Source: Adiantum capillus-veneris
Lineage: Eukaryota > Streptophyta > Polypodiopsida > Polypodiales > Pteridaceae
NCBI GenBank assembly: GCA_014529385.2
Contig: CM043966.1
Location: 43,403,537-43,467,536 of the forward strand
DNA length: 64,000 bases
Direction of reading: 5' to 3'
The translations under genes and the position numbers were made by a program. The notes beneath the pieces are model-generated. The model saw only the letters and a list, made by a program, of their open reading frames with translations. It had not been told where the DNA came from and searched no databases. Within the stretch, counting starts at the first letter, position 1; every line of letters begins with the position of its first letter. Positions 24,551-36,228 of this stretch are shown here, in pieces.

Positions 24551-27090
24551 GCTCGATATATTATTTTTTTTTGGTAGTTACTCGAGCTTACTTTATGTTT
24601 GCTTTTTTAAGTGTGGCATACGGGATCCTACTTTGATCTACTGCTTTGTTTTTTACTGGTTTATTTATTGATTTTTTTTGGTTAGAAGGAGTGATTACCA
24701 AGATTGTTATAACACAACTTAATTGCAGATTTGATTGATAATACTGAACACATGAGTTTCTCTTGGGATGCGGGCTATCTGCTGGCTTTGGCTAGCCTTT
24801 GCTAGCTTTGGCTAGCCTTTGTTGGCTGTTTTGATGATCTCAACTTGAAGCAAATTTATAACGAATACCTTGTTTGGTTGTTGATTGCTCTGATTTATGG
24901 CAAAAGTTAAAACAAATGGAGTAACTACTAGCAGGAATATGATGCTAGAAAATCCTTGATACTTTATTATACAGGACATTAGCTAGTCTAATAATTTTTA
25001 AGTTTGACATGGATAACAACTGATAGATTCCTTGAAGCCTGCCATACGTAGCCAAGTCTAACATATCTGTTGTCTTGACTATATGGATGCAGGTGAGAAT
25101 TCTATCTTGGCTTAAAGAGGTTTAGCTTGTTGCAGTCCGACTTTGGAAGCATTTGATGATGCAATTGGGATAGTTTTTGATACCTTTGTACAAATTCCTT
25201 TAGAATGATACTTCATTCTTACTATATTGTACAGTTTTGATTCAAAAACTGAATTGTTTCTGTACATATCTTTGCCTTGACATCTTTAGCCAGTTGTCTT
25301 TTTGAACTTCTTGTTCAATTGGTGTGTTATTTATTTAGTTTAACAGCTACACACACACAAACACACACGCTTTTCCCCTCTAATCTATACTCTCCTCCCC
25401 CTCTCTCAATCTCGCCCTCCCTCCCTCCATCCCTCTCTCCACTTTCCCCGTTTTCACTTACATACAATGTTATAGATGACTTCACAAATCTAGTAAGCTC
25501 TTAACCATTCCTCCACGAGTATCATGCTAGATATTGGTGTGTTTCTATGTAAACATTAACCATATTGTAGGTTGAGACCTTGGTGCTAGCCATGTTCACA
25601 CGTAAAATTAAAGGGCTTCTAGTTATTCTATTATATGATCACCATGCAGGAGGTGTGGAAGCTGACAATGATGGTTTTGAATTTGATAGTGATATAATTT
25701 GATAGCCACTCTGGGAGGTTCCATGGATGCTAGACTTCCTTGGAGCACTTTATTGACCTGGGGTGGAAAAGAGCAAGTTCTTTGCTTGGTAAGTCGAGGA
25801 GTGGACTTCTTTGCTCAATAGTTGTCATTGCAATGTCCACTAATGTTTGTGTTCCTCTAAATAGGTGGTTGTTGGGTACCTTCATGAAGGTTGGCGATGC
25901 CATTTTGGATTGTGTTGCTGGATGCGATGGCTTGACGATAGAGTGTGAGCGTCTACAATGACATTGCATTAACATTGAGCAAGATAGAAAATTGTTTTTG
26001 GCACGTGCTCAACCGCAAAAAATGGCTTCCTAGTGGTCTAGGATCGACTCTTCATGTGGGCAAGGTATCACATTCACCACAATCATAGCCAGCTCCATCA
26101 CCTTTAGCGTGTCACCAGGAGTCGACTGTGCTGCCTACTCCATCCCCAAGTATACCACCAGTTGTAGTTCCAAGTTGGCCAAGTCATGGTCAACCGCTCT
26201 AAAAGCTACTATTTTCCTCACTACCCATGGGGCCTCCACCTGCACATGCCCCAGTAGCACAATCGTCACAAGAGTTGCGGCCACTAGGATTTTGAAACTC
26301 AATTTGTATTGATTACTTCATATAAACTTATTCTCTATGTAATAGCACACCAAAACTTGGTACTTGTTGTTCTCACTATGTTTTAACTTTTGATAAGGAT
26401 AGTGTTGTAATCAGCGTGGGCCACCCGCACAACGTGTGCATGGCCCTCAGCGTGGTCCACCACTTCCCCGTGTTGATCCCATCAACAATGTGCATGCTAA
26501 TTACATTCTTAACAATGTGTATGCAATAAATAATTCTATGCACAACACAAAGTGCAAACAACTACACGGAGGCTTTTTGTGCAGCCAATGATGCCACAAA
26601 GTCCCTATTCAACACCATCATGTATGAGCTTGATTTAAATTCACATCCAATGGAAAAGGATATTGAGCAAGTTTCCGTTATTATAAACAATGTAATCATG
26701 CTTTGGGGGAGCATGGTTATCGCACCCCACATGAGTGTGCAGCCTTCGAGTGATATGTGAAGGCTTGGGTAAAAATGTGGATGACATACATTGCTATGCA
26801 AGGATAAGCCAATGGAGCCAACAATGACAACAACGACGACACTAGCAATGAGGAAAACTAAATTTTCCCATTGTAAGCTAGTGAGAGCAATAAGTCCATG
26901 AACGCATATTAGTATATTGGACCATTTCGTTTTTCTCCATATCTATCTTTTTGTAGTTGTTGTTTTAAGATGTGTACTTTCAATCATTTTAATATTAGTC
27001 TATATGGGTTTGTTATTGCAGTCTTTCAATGTTGTTCATCCACTGATTTATGAGAGGACAAAGTCAAGATGGATTATTATGGATTGTAAA
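24551..27090. other. no certain gene; two short coding-like stretches
   Basis: Most of this stretch is AT-rich with no features; there is a pyrimidine-rich run at 25375-25450. Plus-strand frames at about 25885-26030 (VGDAILDCVAGCDGL) and about 26565-26757 (SLFNTIMYELDLNSHPMEK) have the composition of coding sequence but no recognisable domain, and they end in stops. They may be remnants of an unknown element. Confidence 0.25.
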
Positions 27091-27094
27091 CCAT

Positions 27095-27560
27095 TGAATT
27101 TGGCTTGTTGTGAATGATTTGTGTGCATGTATCATTGTTTGGCATATGGCTAATCTTGTTGCACGATGTTTACCATGATTTTTAAAAAGAGTGTGTGTGC
27201 TGTGATCCGGGTATATATATTTTTGTTTTTATTGAGTATGCATGTGTATGAGTGCACCCAAGTGGGACAAAAAAGAGAGAGATTTATTATGACAAAAGTT
27301 GGATTGGATTATTTTAGACTGTAACCCTTAAAGTTGGATTGTTGTGAATGAGTCGGGTGTATGCCTCATTGTCTGGCTGGTGGTTAAGCTTTTGCTCAAC
27401 GTATATCATAAAAGTTGAAAAGACTATGTGTGCAATGATTCATGTGTTTTTTGTGCTTGTATATGAATGTACATGTGTGATTTAGATAATAAACTCGATT
27501 GCAGCATTGTCCAATTGGTGGTTATTTTGTGGCTTGACATAAATTATGATGTTTGAAAGA
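27095..27560. repeat. degenerate tandem repeat, unit about 240 bp, two to three copies
   Basis: TTGTTGTGAATGA then CATTGTxTGGC then a TAAAAAGAGTGTGTG-like end appears at about 27102-27210 and 27340-27440, with a partial third copy at about 27500-27570. Divergence between units is high. Confidence 0.6.
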
Positions 27561-27746
27561 GTGTGTGGGTAACATCATAGGAAACTATTAAAGAGACATT
27601 AAAGATCTATCCAACAAGGATAGTTGAACTCAAGATCTGTTATTCAAGAGGAAAATGGCATACCCAATCTACCACACTTGGGTGATATATAGGTTTTATC
27701 ATTTTTCTCTTTTTTTTTTAGCAGACACACACACGTCCACACACAC

Positions 27747-27748
<2 letters not shown>

Positions 27749-27786
<38 letters not shown>
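27749..27786. repeat. (GA)n microsatellite
   Basis: Pure GA repeats, preceded by a short ACAC run. Confidence 0.97.
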
Positions 27787-27791
<5 letters not shown>

Positions 27792-29355
27792 GCATCCCCA
27801 ACTATTAAGGGTTGAGAGAGGAGTGAGAAAGAATCTTTTTGAAATCCACTCGTCATATTTCAAAAAAGGCTCATTAAAATATGCTCGCCAAAAAATTACG
27901 TCGAGTCAAAGGCTTGGGACCAAAGGAAAGAAGTCTATAAAAGAGCAAGAATAATTGCTATTTGATTATCTCAGGTCAAAGGTTTAGATCAAGGAAAGAT
28001 AAATCTATCCCGAGCAACCTTGATCACAGCTACAAGACTAAGGGGATTCTAAAAGTCTAAAAATTGAAATTAATTGTGTAAATTTCAAATTATTAAACTT
28101 AATTCTTAGACTTTAAAACTTAAACTTGCCAGAAGCAGATTTTGGGACCAGCTTTGTGGTGTCTCCCAAGAATTGTGCTAAGGTTTTACATAGGAGGTGA
28201 AGATCCAAAGCCCAAGGATAAGTTTAATTACTAGAGTCCATCTTAATTTAGTAGGTCTTAAATTAGCAGGTAGCCTTTAGCCCGGGTCAGCTTTATAGAG
28301 CCTCCAAAGGATAGTACAAAAGTCTTGCACACGAGCTACTTAAAGTAAAGGTAAGTCTATGGCTTTTAATTAATGAAAAGGAAAAGTAAAAGAATAAGGT
28401 TATATCAACCCTTCCCTATTTAGAAAGTTGACTCTAGTTCTTCTCTTCTAGGTTTGGCTAGTCCACATGCCCAAAGTAGCTCACTCTTCGTTTATGGAAA
28501 GTTGGACAAGTGTGTGTATGTGTGTACACTTATCGAGAAAAGTCAAAAGAGAAGGGGCAAGACTTTTTTCAAGATAACAAGACAAGTCAAAAGAGGGGGA
28601 AATTTTTTTCTCAAGATAGCAAGGGGAGCAAGTGTTAGATCATGCACTAGTGACATTTCAAGTGTTTACTTTTTATTGGTCCTGTAGTAAGCATTCCATA
28701 TGAAGATTTTTGGCAAGCAGAGGATGGGAAAAAAGGAAGGGGCCTCATGGGATTTTGGACTCTTTCCCTCATTCTCTCACTCTCTTAAGTGATAGAGCAA
28801 GTACTCTCTCTCCCTCCCTCATGGAAGATGAAGAGCTAGTCTCCATGCTCAAGCACTTGCATTAGGAGAACTTTGGACTCACTTTTGGGCCCTTAAGAAG
28901 TTGCACGTCATCTTAGAGAGAGAGAAAATGAAAATGCTAAATAGTACATTTTAGGTGATGCTCTTTTGCACCAACAAACAACCAAAATGACATTCATTGT
29001 TAGGTAGCCGCTGCCCTATTTTCTTGTCCTTCGTTCTCTTGTCAAGAATCTAAATTACCGTATGACTAATGATTTGAGACACCATTTTACAAGTGTTCTC
29101 TCCAAAAACATAAGCTACAAGAACTCTATCAACTCTAAATAGGGGACTACAGTGATTTCAAACGCGAGCTTACAAACCTTCGCTCCCTAAACTTGAGATA
29201 TTTCATTAGTCATAGTGTCTGTTGTCTCTCTATCAACTCTAGGAATGGATACCCCTTTTTTTTTCTAATGAAAACATCAATTTGAACTTTAAATACTCAA
29301 CCCCTTCATCTCAACACTTACCCAAAGAAAGAACACACACATCATCTTCAGGTTG
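27787..29355. other. no gene seen
   Basis: AT-rich. A phrase at about 28863-28900 (AGGAGAACTTTGGACTCACT) is nearly repeated at about 31368 beside the gene remnant described next; nothing else recognised. Confidence 0.45.
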
Positions 29356-29359
29356 ATGT

Positions 29360-31355
29360 ATTGCAAGAGCACGCACCATTGCAAAAATGTAGGAGGGAGT
29401 CGTTCTTATCCCAATGGGAGAAAGAACTTAGAAGTACAAACAATGAACGTCATTTGGATTGTGGACCGATGGGTCTATTTAACCCAAGGATTCTACAACA
29501 AATGCGCCGCCTCCCTTTGCTAATATCAATAAACTTTTACATTTCATAGGTGATGGCAAGGATGGGCTATTGGGATACGATGAACATTTGGAAATGCAAG
29601 GATTGAATGCGAAAAGGCAAATAGACCTCCTAGCGATGGAGAACATGAAGCTGAATAAAGTTAATGAAGCATGCACTCAAAAGATTTAATCAAACAAAGA
29701 GACAATCTAAAGCCTTGAGAAGAAGATCACAAATTTTCATACGAAAGAGACCGTGCTTGGGAGTCAGAAAAGAAAATGAGATCTATGCAACATACATAAT
29801 ATGAAGATTGGTAGAGGCAACATGAAAAAACGAATGCAATCTTTAAGGTAACTCGAAGTTTGTTTTTGATTTTATATCATAGATATGATTTACACTTTCT
29901 TATTAATGATCATGACGTACAGTGCTTTCTTTGCAAGTCCTTGCTACATCCAAATTCAAATGGTGTATGTTTCAATGCCAGAGTGCATTACAATTGACGA
30001 GATGATAACTCAATTTTTTTTGATAAAATGAAAGGGAGGCCCCTTACCTCCTTCGTGAAGGAGAATTAGTTGGAGCCAATGAAGTGCAAAGCAATACTTG
30101 ATGAGAGTGGATCTCGTAGATGGGATACATGGCACTCGTCAAAGCATTAGCTAAAAAGTCTCAAAATAAATTACAGGGAGGATCATTGTTGCCAAAGCCA
30201 TCACATGTAAAGGCTGCACATTGGCACATAAACGATGAGGTGTTTGAGAAACTTGGATCAACATTCCATATTTAACAACATTCATAGGCAAGGGAGGGAG
30301 AGAGGTACAATATAACGAGCATGACAATCTCTTTGTTGATCTTGAAGCATTGCAAAGGTATGCAATTCACTTCTTTAATATGAGTTGAGAGGAGTGCAAT
30401 GGGGTTCTCGAGTTTGCTTTGAAGCTCGACGAGTGAGAGTTCTTGAAGAATAGGAAGCTAGAGAGAGTCACTATTATCCTCATGAACAGATGTTTGGATC
30501 CATCAATAACCAAAGAGGGCCCACGATACTTCAACGTACAGTCCAAAAATAATATTCTGACGCTAGGATCATTTGAGGTATACTTGGTTCAATCTATAAT
30601 AAAAAAAATATTGCACATAAGGTTCTTGGCTTTATGTTCCTTCTTTTTACATACAGGTTGATAAGGAATATTTTGAAATCCTCCATTGGTTTTCTAGTCA
30701 AACCCAGATTCCTTCTCTCATCAGTGACCAAAGAAATGGAGGTGTGCTTTTAGTGGAAGGATTTGGTGACTACAAAGTTGAATAGCATATGGCAGGTGAC
30801 TTAAAGGCTCTTAAGTGCATGTAAAACATAACACACAGAGCATCTGTGAAAAATCCATGTTTATACTGCATGGACGATGCACAATCTATTGAGAGTGTCC
30901 AATGGAGTAGAGCTCCCAATAGACATCTTCAAGATAAATCTTTTCAGCCAGTGCTTCATATTCCTATGTGTAGAGTTCACGTTTGTACACTCTATGCACT
31001 TTGTAGAATGATTGAGAAGGTGGTTCATTTGTACATATGTTTTGCATGGACCTTAAATCTAGTCAGTGAGTCAAAAAGAGTCATCAAAGCATTAGAGAAA
31101 GTGATCTCAAACATTGGTTTGCATGGAGGCAATGTCAAAATCAAAGAGGACCCTAAAAAGTCTCAAGGTTGTTACAAGGTACCAAGGAAAGCATCGATAG
31201 GTGGCATGAAGGCCAAAAGGTTTCTTGGGTTTAGCCTCAAAGAGTCTGATAGAGAGGAGAAGAGAAACCTGTTCAACAAATGGAAACAGTTTCATAGAGT
31301 GGTCAAAGACAATGCTGGTGGTGGGGCAATCCAAAATCACAAGGCAAACGTGTGA
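29360..31355 (+). pseudogene. decayed intron-containing gene, transposase-like pattern, unrecognised
   Basis: One plus-strand reading gives a long protein-like sequence interrupted by a few stops. Upstream pieces near 29550-29850 read as charged, coiled-coil-like text. From about 30290 the frame is coherent: EHDNLFVDLEALQRYAI, then ITKEGPRYFNVQSKNNILT, a GT-AG intron of 79 bases (30578-30656), then VDKEYFEILHWFSSQ, MAGDLKALKCM, PCLYCMDD and RVHVCTLYALCRMIEK, ending at 31355. Two of the stops are TGA where CGA would restore a sensible residue. The GDLK ... PCLYC ... H-C pattern reminds me of transposon-encoded proteins, but I cannot name a family; a host gene is possible. Confidence 0.55.
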
Positions 31356-31720
31356 AAATCATCATTAGGAGAAAGTTGGACTCACTTTTGGGTCTTTTAG
31401 TTCTAGAGAGAGAGTGGCGCTCAACCAATGAGGAAGAGACTTACGTTACGTTGAGAACCAACATTTTGGAGCCAAGCTCTTTTAGAAAAAAGGGAGAAAA
31501 TTTTATATTTTGTTCATCAAATTGCACAATTTCACGCTTTCAAAGCATAAATTCCATAAGTCATACTAACTCTATACCGACGAATTTCAGAACTTTCATT
31601 GAAAACTCTAGTATCTATGTTCCCGCCCAAATATTAATTTCAATAGCTCTACTTCCCTCTCAAAACTTTCTTCCCTTTTTCATATTTGTGCTAACTTTTT
31701 TGTGTATTCTAGTGCACACC

Positions 31721-33111
31721 ATGACTACTTCTCGAAGGCCTAGCACTATCATTGACTCTGTTAGCATTTTTAACAGTTATACTACAGATGATCAAGCATG
31801 GATACCATCTCAAATAACTATCGGAAGTTGGGTACTACTGCAAACTAGGAGGAGGAAGAGGAGGCAACACAATGATTTTGTGGAGGTTTTCAAGGGACAA
31901 GTTAAAGAGTTTAAAGTGTGTGCCCTAAGCAAGCGGGTGAAAGAGGTCCTCATACACCATGCTTTCCAACATGCAGACTTGAGGTTGCAAACATCTCCTC
32001 CAAGTTTTCCACGGCATCTACCGAATTGTAAGTTATTTTGAGCATCTCACTTAGTTCATGATTATATTCAAAGGTTAAGTGGTGGATATCATCTTTGATA
32101 TGTTTCAGATATTTATCCATAGAATAGAACAAACTGGCAACCAATTGAGAGTATAGTTGGGTTTTTTGATGCTTTCCATGCATTTATTGGTGAGCAAATG
32201 TATCGAGGAAGACAACACAAGGAACTTGCAGATAATGGAATACTCTTTTATAATATGTCATATTTGGAACCGAGAACTTCCTTTGGTTCGGGTCGTGTAA
32301 TTCCTTGCCACTTCCATCCTTTGACAGCAAGGATTGGTTTTTGCCATCTTTGCAAACTAATGAAAGCTTTAGGAATAGGTTGTTTCAAGATATACAAAAG
32401 CCCCTCAAGTATTCAATTGCCACAAAAATAGTTCGGCTCGCACTATTTATGCCTCTTGAAGTGTTTGTAGATTTCTTCTTCGATGAGCACATAAGAACTA
32501 TTGCAATATTGTTCATTTGCAAGCCTAAGAGCTATTTGAACTTTTTAGATGATAATTGGGATAGAAAACAATCACAGGGCAAAATCTATATTTTGCAAAA
32601 GAAGTCCATAATCTGCAAGTTTATTATAAGCTCTCAAAATTTCATAGTGTTGTTTTACTATTTTAGATAGCATCTTCTGAGTGGGAAGCTTATTTCACTT
32701 GACCAAGATACAGAGTCTAGCCTTGAGAACAAACCTTTATCAATGGAGTTCTACTTTCGAGACAACCTACTTACTATGATGGAGACAATGTCAAGCACAA
32801 CTCTTGCACAGCTCAGGGTAGATCTTACATATGAAGAACTTCCACTTTTGCCGGAATTGTATGCATTCAATCTCAACAATAGAAAGGTGATTACTAAATG
32901 GATGAATTTTGATTGTCTTTAATACATTCAGACATAGAATCTAACTCTTTCTTCTTCTCAGATTCCAAGATGCAAGGAGAAAACAACATTGTGCAAGGAG
33001 TTCCTCTCAAATACACTTCAGTTAATTGCTTCCACTGAAAGCTGGGTCACATACATTGTGCACGCAATGAGATTTGATGCCATGCAAACCATGATGTACT
33101 CTTCAAACTGA
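31721..33111 (+). pseudogene. decayed multi-exon gene, unrecognised, second module
   Basis: An ATG at 31721 in good context opens MTTSRRPSTIIDSVS and a 102-codon exon ending at a GTAAGT donor at 32027. The acceptor is at about 32106 (TTTCAG); the next exon reads YIYP, a stop, then TNWQPIESIVGFFDAFHAF. A frameshift lies near 32300, after which RLALFMPLEVFVDFFFDEH and later EFYFRDNLLTMMETMS are read. A 75-base intron (32887-32961) leads to the last exon IPRCKEKTTLCKEFLSNT, ending TGA at 33109-33111. The splice sites line up with the frame, so this was a real spliced gene. Function unknown; it may be the continuation of the preceding remnant. Confidence 0.55.
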
Positions 33112-33245
33112 CTAATACAGAGACATTTTGTGCCGCTCAAACAATGTTTAAAAAATGTACAATTTTCATTGTCTCAAAACTTTACAAATTGTATTGTTTC
33201 TATCAAGATGTATACAAAGAGAGGTAATTATTGCTCCCTTCCCTT

Positions 33246-33350
33246 GCTACTACTCCCCTGTCCTCTCCCTCGGTTGGTGCCACTCGTCCCCTGCCCTCTC
33301 CCCCAATTGCTACCACTGCTCCCCTACCCTCTTCCCCGGTTGCTGCTTCT
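33246..33350. repeat. C-rich minisatellite, unit about 33 bp
   Basis: About three imperfect units of the form TGCTACTxCTCCCCTxCCCTCTxCCxCxGGT. They follow the end of the plus-strand remnant and precede, in the other direction, the end of the minus-strand remnant. Confidence 0.75.
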
Positions 33351-33356
33351 TCTTCC

Positions 33357-34020
33357 TTAGGGGATGTTGGTCTTGGGCATCCTTTCGCGTCGTTCAAAAT
33401 CATGGGCCTCTTCCATGGCTTCCCATGCATCTTGCACCTGTGAAGCTTCCCTCTATTCATGCTCTTGCCGCTGACGTGTAGCCCATTCCTCTACTTCTAT
33501 GGCATCCGCATAATATTGATTGATTGCTTCTTGTAAATTTTGAACCTCGTCTTGAGTCTGCTGGTAGCGCCGTGTCATTTTGTCAACGCGAGCCTGTTCG
33601 AACTCCTCAACTCTCGTGCTTTCCTCTCTTGAACGTCTGTTTACCAAGATTATAATATGCTGGATGTCCATTACTGAAAAATGTCGCACATCTCAGGGGG
33701 TGTAGTTATGTATTTGAAGTTCCTGTAGAAGCGTGATAATAAAAAAGTAAGTAAAGATGTTACTTCTTTTAATACAAATGTTACAGCAAACAAACAACAA
33801 AACAACATGATTACTTACGTTTGGTACATCCAAAATTTGACCGAGGACCAATAAGGCATTCAAAAACGTTCGCCAGCCATAGCTATAGTCATCAACTTGC
33901 ATGGGCACGATGACCCATTCGTGCCGGATGGTAGTCCCTAGAGCATGTTCTAACAAAACATGCTCTACATAGCATACAAATTTTTTTGCGGCACTACATG
34001 CGTAACCACTTGAGTCAGTA
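33357..34020 (-). pseudogene. decayed spliced gene with coiled-coil C-terminus, unrecognised
   Basis: Read on the minus strand from about 34020: YVEHVLLEHALGTTIRHEW, VDDYSYGWRTFLNALLVLG, then GTAAGT at about 33824 and an acceptor CTACAG at about 33724, then ELQIHNYTP, a TGA, and DVRHFSVMDIQHIIILVN followed by a long charged coiled coil (VDKMTRRYQQTQDEVQNL, INQYYADAIEVEEWATRQ). One TAG interrupts it before REASQVQDAWEAMEEAH, and it ends TAA at 33357-33359. It converges on the plus-strand remnant. Two stops make it non-functional as it stands. Confidence 0.55.
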
Positions 34021-34455
34021 ACACATTACAAAGAGATACTACTTCCAAATGTATCCAGATGTGCCTTATGTTTTTACACGCCCATGAAACAACCTGCTTT
34101 GCCCGGAGTTTGCATAGTACACAATCTTATCTTCAAGATCAAATAACAATAGACTCCAATGATCACTACACCAAAACCATCAAGGATGAGGAGAAAGAAG
34201 ATCCTAAATCCAACATGGTTTTTACAAGGCAAGAAGAAACTCACGATTGATTGTATGCAGTGACCAGAAAACACGCTAGATCAAAATTGACTCTGCTAAA
34301 CTAGCCAAACAGAGCCTAAAAGGAAACTCCGTTGTTCTGAATCATAGGCAAGATCAACAGATCTATTACGTATATTTTTTTCTGAACATCAGTGGGCAGA
34401 AGCAAGATAGCATGCCTAACATGAATAAGTGGCATATATTAGACTCTTCAGCGGG
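34021..34455. other. no gene seen
   Basis: Short frames only; no recognised domain. Confidence 0.45.
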
Positions 34456-34458
34456 CTA

Positions 34459-34800
34459 TCACTACCACGAACACATGGGTCAATACCAAGCGATTGGGGC
34501 ACCTATCAAATTCCATAAGCCGCTGACTCGCTTGTTATTGACCCATGTCTTAACGGTAGTGAGCCATCTAATGAACCAAGTTTGACTCATAAAGAGCTTG
34601 AGATGTACCACATAGCAATGTTGATGACTGCCGCAAAGACACGGGTCAATATCGAGCGAGTGGTCTACCTATCCAATTCCATAAGCCACTAACTCGCTTG
34701 GTATTGACCCATGTCTTAGAGGAAGTGAGCCATTTAATGAACCAAGCGTGACTTATAAAGAGATTGATAAATACCACATAGCAATGTTGACGACGGCATC
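34459..34800. repeat. two tandem units (period about 166 bp), each a hairpin
   Basis: Unit 1 contains GGGTCAATACCAAGCGA (from 34477) and, about 55 bases on, TCGCTTGTTATTGACCC; with flanks ACTACC...GGTAGTGAGC the stem reaches about 35 bases (34459-34562). Unit 2 repeats the arrangement from about 34643 (GGGTCAATATCGAGCGA with TCGCTTGGTATTGACCC). The segments after each stem are also repeated. Confidence 0.88.
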
Positions 34801-35438
34801 CGTTGCGTTGGAGATGAAGAAATTGCGCATGCACAGCAAAGATGCGAGCCAGACAGGGCTCTCTACATGAGAAAAAGGCAGATGCGAGCCAGACAGGGCT
34901 CTTTATATCAAAAACGGGAATCACCAAAAACGCGACGAACCAAGCCAACGGTGTTCGTCGCGCCCCAGCCACTTTTGTGGCCCATGCTGAGCTGAAGACC
35001 CATTCAAGTCTACAAAGAGACCACAGGGCCCCGAGCTATGCCCTCCAAACGACGTCCAAACAGGGACCAACTCGCAAGTGCTGCATTGCGACGGAACGCT
35101 ATTTCAGATTTGGCTTTCAAGAAGCCTCCGCGCGGGCCAACGCAGCAGGTGGCTCCGCGCACACTGGGTTACCTATTCGGGGAACGCTCAGGTACGGGGA
35201 ATTCTACTTGGGTTTTCAAAGCATACATATTTTCAGCCTTCTGCCAAAACCCCAAAAATACACACACTCACTTTATTCTCAAAAGTACAAAAACAAAGCA
35301 TGCCGATTTACTTGCATTTTGGGAACAGTTTTGTCACTTGCACTTATATGCACCCCTTTGTCCCCACGGCCTCATGCATAGCCAAGCACTCTTTTTCCAC
35401 GTTCGACGCGGTCGTCGAACTCTCTTCAAACGGGGGTG

Positions 35439-35449
35439 TATATAAGGGG
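35439..35449 (+). promoter_or_regulatory. TATATAAGGGG promoter-like motif, left arm
   Basis: TATATAAGGGG lies 19 bases after a perfect hairpin (GTTCGACG, loop CGGT, CGTCGAAC at 35401-35420). The motif resembles the plant rRNA gene (Pol I) core element and also the TATA box of many plant LTRs. Transcription would run towards the palindrome centre. Confidence 0.4.
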
Positions 35450-36217
35450 TATGAGCCTCCCGAGACCGGCCACGGGAGGGGACCCCCCACCTAGACACTG
35501 TAGCCTCACTCCACGCACTCGCGCACCGTGGGGACTCCACGCAAGGTTCCCCGGGGCACGCTATGACCCTCCGTCAGTGCGGCGGAGCCTGAGGCTACGT
35601 GGGGCTAGGGACCCGGAACGCAAGACCCGTGAAGACCCGCGAAACGCAAACGGCCGTCGACCCATGGAACGCAACCACGCCCGAGCCGGTCCCGTTCGAG
35701 CCGGGCCCCCGTGAAGGCAACTTGACCCGAGCCGGTCCCGTTCGAGCCGGGCCCTCCTGAGCCGGTGCCGTCCGCGCCAGGACCCCTTGAAGCAACACCT
35801 CGACCCGAGCCGGTCCCGTCCGAGCCGGGCCCTCCTGAGCCGGTGCCGTCCGCGCCAGGACCCCTTGAAGAAACACCCCGACCCGAGCCGGTCCCGGGAC
35901 CGGCTCGGGTCGGGGTGTTTCTTCAAGGGGTCCTGGCGCGGACGGCACCGGCTCAGGAGGGCCCGGCTCGGACGGGACCGGCTCGGGCGTGGTTGCGTTC
36001 CATGGGTCGACGGCCGTTTGCGTTTCGCGGGACTTCGCGGGTCTTGCATTCCGGGTCCCTAGCCCCACGTAGCCTCAGGCTCCGCCGCACTGACGGAGGG
36101 TCATAGCGTGCCCCGGGGAACCTTGCGTGGAGTCCCCACGGTGCGCGAGTGCGTGGAGTGAGGCTACAGTGTCTAGGTGGGGGGTCCCCTCCCGTGGCCG
36201 GTCTCGGGAGGCTCATA

Positions 36218-36228
36218 CCCCTTATATA
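36218..36228 (-). promoter_or_regulatory. TATATAAGGGG promoter-like motif, right arm
   Basis: Mirror copy of the left-arm motif, read on the minus strand, with the same hairpin upstream. The two would be convergent promoters firing towards the centre. Confidence 0.4.

Noticed and set aside
33203-33481. Overlapping open frames on both strands in the C-rich region
   Set aside because: They come from the 33-bp minisatellite and its low stop content; only the minus-strand frame that continues the coiled-coil remnant was kept.
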